Shown: positions 6,336 through 7,043 of the stretch, in pieces
Layout of the letters: the number at the start of each line of letters is the position of its first letter
How positions within the stretch are numbered: the first letter of the stretch is position 1
Assembly: GCA_025450375.1 (NCBI GenBank)
Contig: JANWHO010000152.1
Span: 1-7,043 of the forward strand
DNA: 7,043 bases
Origin: Chloroflexota bacterium
GTDB taxonomy: Bacteria; Chloroflexota; UBA5177; JANWHV01
Reading direction: 5' to 3'
Notes under the pieces: generated by a model
The model's database searches: none
Told to the model about the DNA's origin: nothing
What the model saw: only the letters and a program-made list of their open reading frames with translations
Translations under genes and position numbers: made by a program

Positions 6336-6733
6336 GCGGGCGTCGACGGCTCGTCCTCCACGTTGATCATAAAGGTGGCGCCACGCTCGAAATACTCCCG
6401 CATTGCCTCGCGCGCCGGCTCGGCAATCTCCACTTCGTCGATGGCGGCCAGCATGTGCCCAACCCATACGTCCCGCGCCGCGCGATCGACCCGGAATGGG
6501 ATGTGCCGCATGCGGAGCCGCGGATGGCCGCGCTGCTCGCTATAGGTGCTCGGACCGCCGAAGTACTGAATCAGGAACAGGGCCAGCCGGTCGATTGGTC
6601 CCGCTAAGTCAGCGGGAAACATCCCCCGAATCGCCGGCTCGCGGTCGATTCGTCGATAAAAGGCAGTCGCCAGGTCAAAGAACGGCTTCTCCCCGCCCAC
6701 CAAATCGTACACGGTCATGCTCGGTAGTTCCAT
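6320..6733 (-). CDS. glbO: Group II truncated haemoglobin (trHbO type)
   Basis: This 137-residue 2/2 globin binds haem in the cytosol; relatives bind oxygen tightly and can take part in NO or peroxide chemistry. The stretch YSEQRGHPRLRMRH (64-77) is nearly a signature of group II and supplies the proximal (F8) His77. Tyr26 in FYRRID fits B10, Phe39 in MFP fits CD1 (Tyr in Mycobacterium tuberculosis trHbO), and Trp90 in ARDVW fits G8, a group II hallmark. VGG near 12-14 and GG at 59-60 match the conserved glycines. Length fits the family apart from a short tail of about 10 residues. The start at 6733 has an AGAGAGGG-like site just upstream; Met6 (6718) is an alternative that lacks a well-placed site. 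The gene is alone on its strand and its last 16 bases overlap the neighbouring gene's end. No partner reductase is visible. Confidence 0.95.
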   Translation of the reverse strand: MELPSMTVYDLVGGEKPFFDLATAFYRRIDREPAIRGMFPADLAGPIDRLALFLIQYFGGPSTYSEQRGHPRLRMRHIPFRVDRAARDVWVGHMLAAIDEVEIAEPAREAMREYFERGATFMINVEDEPSTPAQVTS

Positions 6734-6856
6734 ACACCCTCTCTATCCTTCCTATCTGGACGGTACCAGGGTCACTCCCACACGCCAATTTCTGGCCCGC
6801 AAGCTTTGCTATCATACCCCGCAGGCACGAATTACGGAGGGAGCGCGGGTAGGGCA
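6734..6856. promoter_or_regulatory. Divergent spacer between the globin and PfkB-kinase genes
   Basis: These 123 bases hold no gene. An AT-rich patch gives TATCAT (6810-6815) on plus and TATGAT (6816-6811) on minus, so one site could serve as -10 for both genes with leaders of about 40 and 75 bases. No good -35 partner is seen on either side. GGTACCAGGGTCA (6762-6774) resembles a word upstream of the dipeptidase gene. Promoter assignment is tentative. Confidence 0.3.
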
Positions 6857-7043
6857 ATGGTCGATGCGCAAATAGTAGTGGGCGGGACCCTGTTGGCGGA
6901 TGTGCGGGTACGCCCATTTTGTCCCGTGGCGCCCGACAATCCCGGTGGCCTGCGCCATGTGGATGAAGTGCGGCTGGCGGCCGGCGGTCTGGTCAGCAAT
7001 ACAGGGATGGCCCTGGCGCGGATGGGCGTGCCCACCCTGGCCC
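6857..7043 (+). CDS. PfkB/ribokinase-family carbohydrate kinase, N-terminal part
   Basis: The reading frame is open to the window edge: 62 full codons from the ATG, cut off at the 3' side. The product starts MVDAQIVVGGTLLADVRVRP, the first beta-strand of the ribokinase fold, followed by a small lid-like segment with HVDEVRLAAGG. AGGLVSNTGMALARMGV at about 42-58 matches the first PfkB signature (Gly-Gly, then Asn, then Ala-Leu-Ala-Arg-x-Gly). Family members phosphorylate sugars or nucleosides with ATP. Substrate cannot be judged because the catalytic Asp and ATP site lie outside the window. The start is the first ATG in the frame. GGAGGGAG (6836-6843) is 13 bases upstream and AGGG (6851-6854) only 2, so the ribosome site is not ideally spaced. 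It diverges from the globin gene. Confidence 0.85.
   Translation, partial: MVDAQIVVGGTLLADVRVRPFCPVAPDNPGGLRHVDEVRLAAGGLVSNTGMALARMGVPTLA

Noticed and set aside
6599..6617. Perfect 7-bp inverted repeat (TCCCGCT / AGCGGGA)
   Set aside because: It lies inside the globin coding sequence over conserved residues near the CD/E region. A short GC-rich dyad like this is expected by chance.
1..7043. Search for tRNA, rRNA, CRISPR, insertion sequence or prophage signals
   Set aside because: No cloverleaf-like segments, regularly spaced direct repeats, transposase or integrase motifs, or terminal inverted repeats were found by reading either strand.

Overview
The window is GC-rich, densely coded bacterial chromosome. 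The best guess at origin is Chloroflexota (possibly a Thermomicrobia-like lineage). That rests on a large secreted protein with a Thr-Ala-Thr-Pro linker and 'NPG' beta-modules, a style common in Chloroflexota and some actinobacteria, and on Shine-Dalgarno-led genes, a group II truncated globin and a mitochondrial-DECR1-like short-chain dehydrogenase. The taxonomic call is an inference; there is no rRNA or other marker gene here.

Layout from left to right: a terminator-like hairpin (71-99) lies behind a 961-residue secreted repeat protein on the minus strand (125-3010). A 286-base intergenic stretch with two small hairpins follows. Next comes an M20 metallodipeptidase on plus (3297-4679), which overlaps tail-to-tail by 14 bases with a 2,4-dienoyl-CoA reductase-like SDR on minus (4666-5538). 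A 149-base divergent spacer with a perfect dyad separates the SDR from an unrecognised 215-residue protein with a probable C-terminal winged helix on plus (5688-6335). That gene overlaps tail-to-tail by 16 bases with a group II truncated haemoglobin on minus (6320-6733). A 123-base divergent spacer then leads to the 5' end of a PfkB-family sugar/nucleoside kinase on plus (6857 to the window edge).

The strands alternate strictly (- + - + - +), so no two genes can share a conventional operon and each is probably its own transcription unit. The genes look functionally unrelated: cell surface, peptide turnover, unsaturated fatty acid beta-oxidation, possible regulation, oxygen/NO chemistry and sugar phosphorylation. 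I see no mobile element, CRISPR array, RNA gene, toxin-antitoxin pair or defence system, and nothing that amounts to a new biological system. The points most worth a second look are the altered active-site segment of the SDR, the dyad in front of the winged-helix protein, the domain mosaic of the secreted protein, and the two overlapping convergent gene pairs.
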